A stretch of 64,000 bases of DNA, taken from positions 124,001-188,000 of the forward strand of contig NZ_LBIO01000049.1 in NCBI RefSeq assembly GCF_001280505.1. The letters run 5' to 3'. This DNA comes from Mangrovimonas sp. TPBH4 (GTDB lineage Bacteria; Bacteroidota; Bacteroidia; Flavobacteriales; Flavobacteriaceae). Numbering within the stretch: position 1 is the stretch's first letter; each line of letters begins with the position of its first letter. Of the stretch, positions 62,877 through 64,000 are shown piece after piece. Made by a program: the position numbers and the translations under genes. The notes below the pieces were generated by a model. The model saw nothing but the letters and a program-made list of their open reading frames with translations, did not search any database and had not been told where the DNA came from.

Positions 62877-62895
62877 AAGTGTCAATTATACACTT
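62877..62895. promoter_or_regulatory. Candidate AraR operator before susC
   Basis: AAGTGTCAATTATACACTT: perfect six-base arms AAGTGT/ACACTT around seven bases, the same element as before araB. It lies in the 243-base divergent region between susC and the AraR gene. Confidence 0.75.
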
Positions 62896-63024
62896 CCAAA
62901 GGAATTAAAGTTTTTTCACATAAGCAAGTTTTTTTATGATTTTTTTAAGAATTACATATTTTACTCTTATATTTATTACCGAATTAATAATTGTGTTTTT
63001 TACATTTATTAATTTCAGTTTAAA

Positions 63025-63055
63025 TTGATTAATTGATATTTTTTTAATAAAGTTG
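63025..63055 (+). promoter_or_regulatory. Candidate promoter of araR
   Basis: TTG at 63025-63027, a 20-base spacer and TAAAGTTG at 63048-63055 (one mismatch to TAnnTTTG), ending 26 bases before the araR ATG. Confidence 0.5.
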
Positions 63056-63081
63056 CCTTGGCAATGCTCAAATAATTTTAA

Positions 63082-63771
63082 ATGCTCAATAACTATAGTA
63101 AAGAAGACAAAGTTCTTTTAGCAGTCGACTGCATCATTTTTGGATTTGATAAAGACAAGCTAAAGATCTTGCTCATTAAGAGGGATTTTGAGCCCGAAAA
63201 AGGAAAATGGTCGCTTATTGGAGGGTTCTTAAAAAAGGAAGAAAACTTGGATGACGCCGCCAACAGAGTCTTGGAACACCTTACCGGGCTTGACGAAGTC
63301 TATCTGGAACAATTTTTCACCTATAGTGAAGTGGATCGTGACCCCGAGGAACGCACCATTTCGGTAGCTTATTATGCCTTGATCAATATTGAAGACCATG
63401 ATGAAGAACTCATAGAACAATATTCAGCAAAATGGTTTAGCATTGATAAAATCCCAAACCTAATTTTTGACCACAACGAAATGGTGGACCAAGCCATTAA
63501 GCGTCTACAATACAGAGCCTCTACCAAACCTATCGGATTTGAACTCCTACCGGAAAAGTTTACCATGAGACAACTGCAAAAACTCTATGAATCTATTTTG
63601 GACACAGATTTGGACAAGCGAAATTTCATCAGTAAAATCAACGCCTTGGATATCTTGATCAAATTGGATGAAAAGGACATGGAGTCCTCCAGAAAAGGCT
63701 CTTACCTCCATAGGTTCGACAAAGAAAAATACGACAAGAAAACTCATGAGGGTTTCATTTTTAAGATCTAA
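63082..63771 (+). CDS. araR: Nudix-type transcriptional regulator of arabinose use (AraR)
   Basis: Protein of 229 residues: a Nudix fold (about 10-140) joined to a C-terminal winged-helix domain (about 150-229; TMRQLQKLYESILDTDLDKRNFISKI in parts). It belongs to the NrtR-related branch that in Bacteroides thetaiotaomicron includes AraR, an L-arabinose-responsive repressor. The Nudix box reads GGFLKKEENLDDAANRVLEHLTGL in parts GGFLKKEENLDD and RVLEHLTGL: the catalytic REuxEE segment is replaced (Arg-Val-Leu-Glu-His), so hydrolase activity is unlikely and the fold probably binds arabinose. Divergent from susC, beside the proposed operator. Confidence 0.88.
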   Translation: MLNNYSKEDKVLLAVDCIIFGFDKDKLKILLIKRDFEPEKGKWSLIGGFLKKEENLDDAANRVLEHLTGLDEVYLEQFFTYSEVDRDPEERTISVAYYALINIEDHDEELIEQYSAKWFSIDKIPNLIFDHNEMVDQAIKRLQYRASTKPIGFELLPEKFTMRQLQKLYESILDTDLDKRNFISKINALDILIKLDEKDMESSRKGSYLHRFDKEKYDKKTHEGFIFKI

Positions 63772-63774
63772 AAC

Positions 63775-63808
63775 AAAAAAAGGAGGCTTACAGCCTCCTT
63801 TTTTTTTA
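63775..63808 (+). terminator. Intrinsic terminator of araR
   Basis: AAAGGAGGC / GCCTCCTTT with a TTACA loop and a T-tract of eight or more. The remaining bases to 64000 hold nothing I can identify. Confidence 0.88.
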
Positions 63809-64000
63809 TCCCATCCCACGTCTCACAAAAACCACCAACACAATATATACCAAATATTTACGTTAAAAACATACTAATTACCTACTCCTGTTTTCTATTC
63901 CGCTAGAAGCCCTTAAAGACCTTACAAAAAGTTGTTTACATTGCTAAACCCTTAAAATAGATCTAACTCCAAAAGGCTCATGTAAAACACAATCATAATT

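Noticed and set aside
63082-63771. Active Nudix hydrolase (ADP-ribose pyrophosphatase)
   Set aside because: The catalytic REuxEE part of the Nudix box is not conserved and a winged-helix domain follows; a regulator is the better call.
1-64000. CRISPR arrays, insertion sequences, rRNA or tRNA genes
   Set aside because: No direct-repeat array, transposase-like frame, or rRNA/tRNA consensus seen apart from tmRNA.

Overview
The window comes from an AT-rich member of the Bacteroidota, most likely a marine Flavobacteriaceae. The tmRNA tag peptide reads GENNYALAA, promoters match the phylum form TTG-N19/20-TAnnTTTG, there is a SusC/SusD pair, several lipoproteins have acidic residues after the lipid cysteine, and the arabinose regulator is of the Nudix (AraR/NrtR) type. 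No rRNA, tRNA, CRISPR array, prophage or insertion sequence was found.

Layout. 0-14.3 kb is housekeeping and envelope: a winged-helix regulator with creD; a coupled cluster of a Coq4-like protein and two membrane proteins; an SDR; a GT2/ArnT-type glycosyltransferase pair; a saccharopine-dehydrogenase-like enzyme; ssrA; outer-membrane proteins; a TrmH-type methyltransferase and lipoproteins. 14.3-21 kb is a complete trpEGDCFBA operon on the minus strand, preceded by a leader peptide with three consecutive Trp codons and an intrinsic terminator. 21-25.7 kb is a thiol/disulfide cluster: TlpA-like, a second redoxin, two rhodaneses, and a DsbD whose N-terminal domain is duplicated. 25.7-29 kb is ackA-pta. 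29-36.3 kb looks like a low-oxygen/stress module: porin, YceI, HemN, UspA, and a histidine kinase with a response regulator fused to a CRP/FNR-type DNA-binding module.

37-63.8 kb is a large arabinan/L-arabinose utilisation locus. Reading along the minus strand from 62.8 kb it encodes SusC, SusD, GH51, three GH43 enzymes, GH127, a GPH transporter, a fourth GH43 (no signal peptide), a second GH51, then araB-araD-araA-galM and a sodium/sugar symporter. A GH97 on the plus strand closes one end and AraR closes the other. Outer-membrane capture and surface or periplasmic cleavage would feed L-arabinose or short oligomers to the inner-membrane transporters. AraA, AraB and AraD then convert arabinose to D-xylulose 5-phosphate, and ackA-pta could handle downstream acetyl-phosphate.

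The most interesting signals are regulatory. (1) A classical trp attenuator with WWW leader peptide. (2) Three CRP-like palindromes, TATGA-N6-TCATA or close to it, upstream of yceI, hemN and uspA, each exactly 21 bases before its -7 element, next to the gene for the fused regulator. (3) A 19-bp palindrome AAGTGT-N7-ACACTT before susC and araB, with a near copy before the GH97, proposed as the AraR operator.
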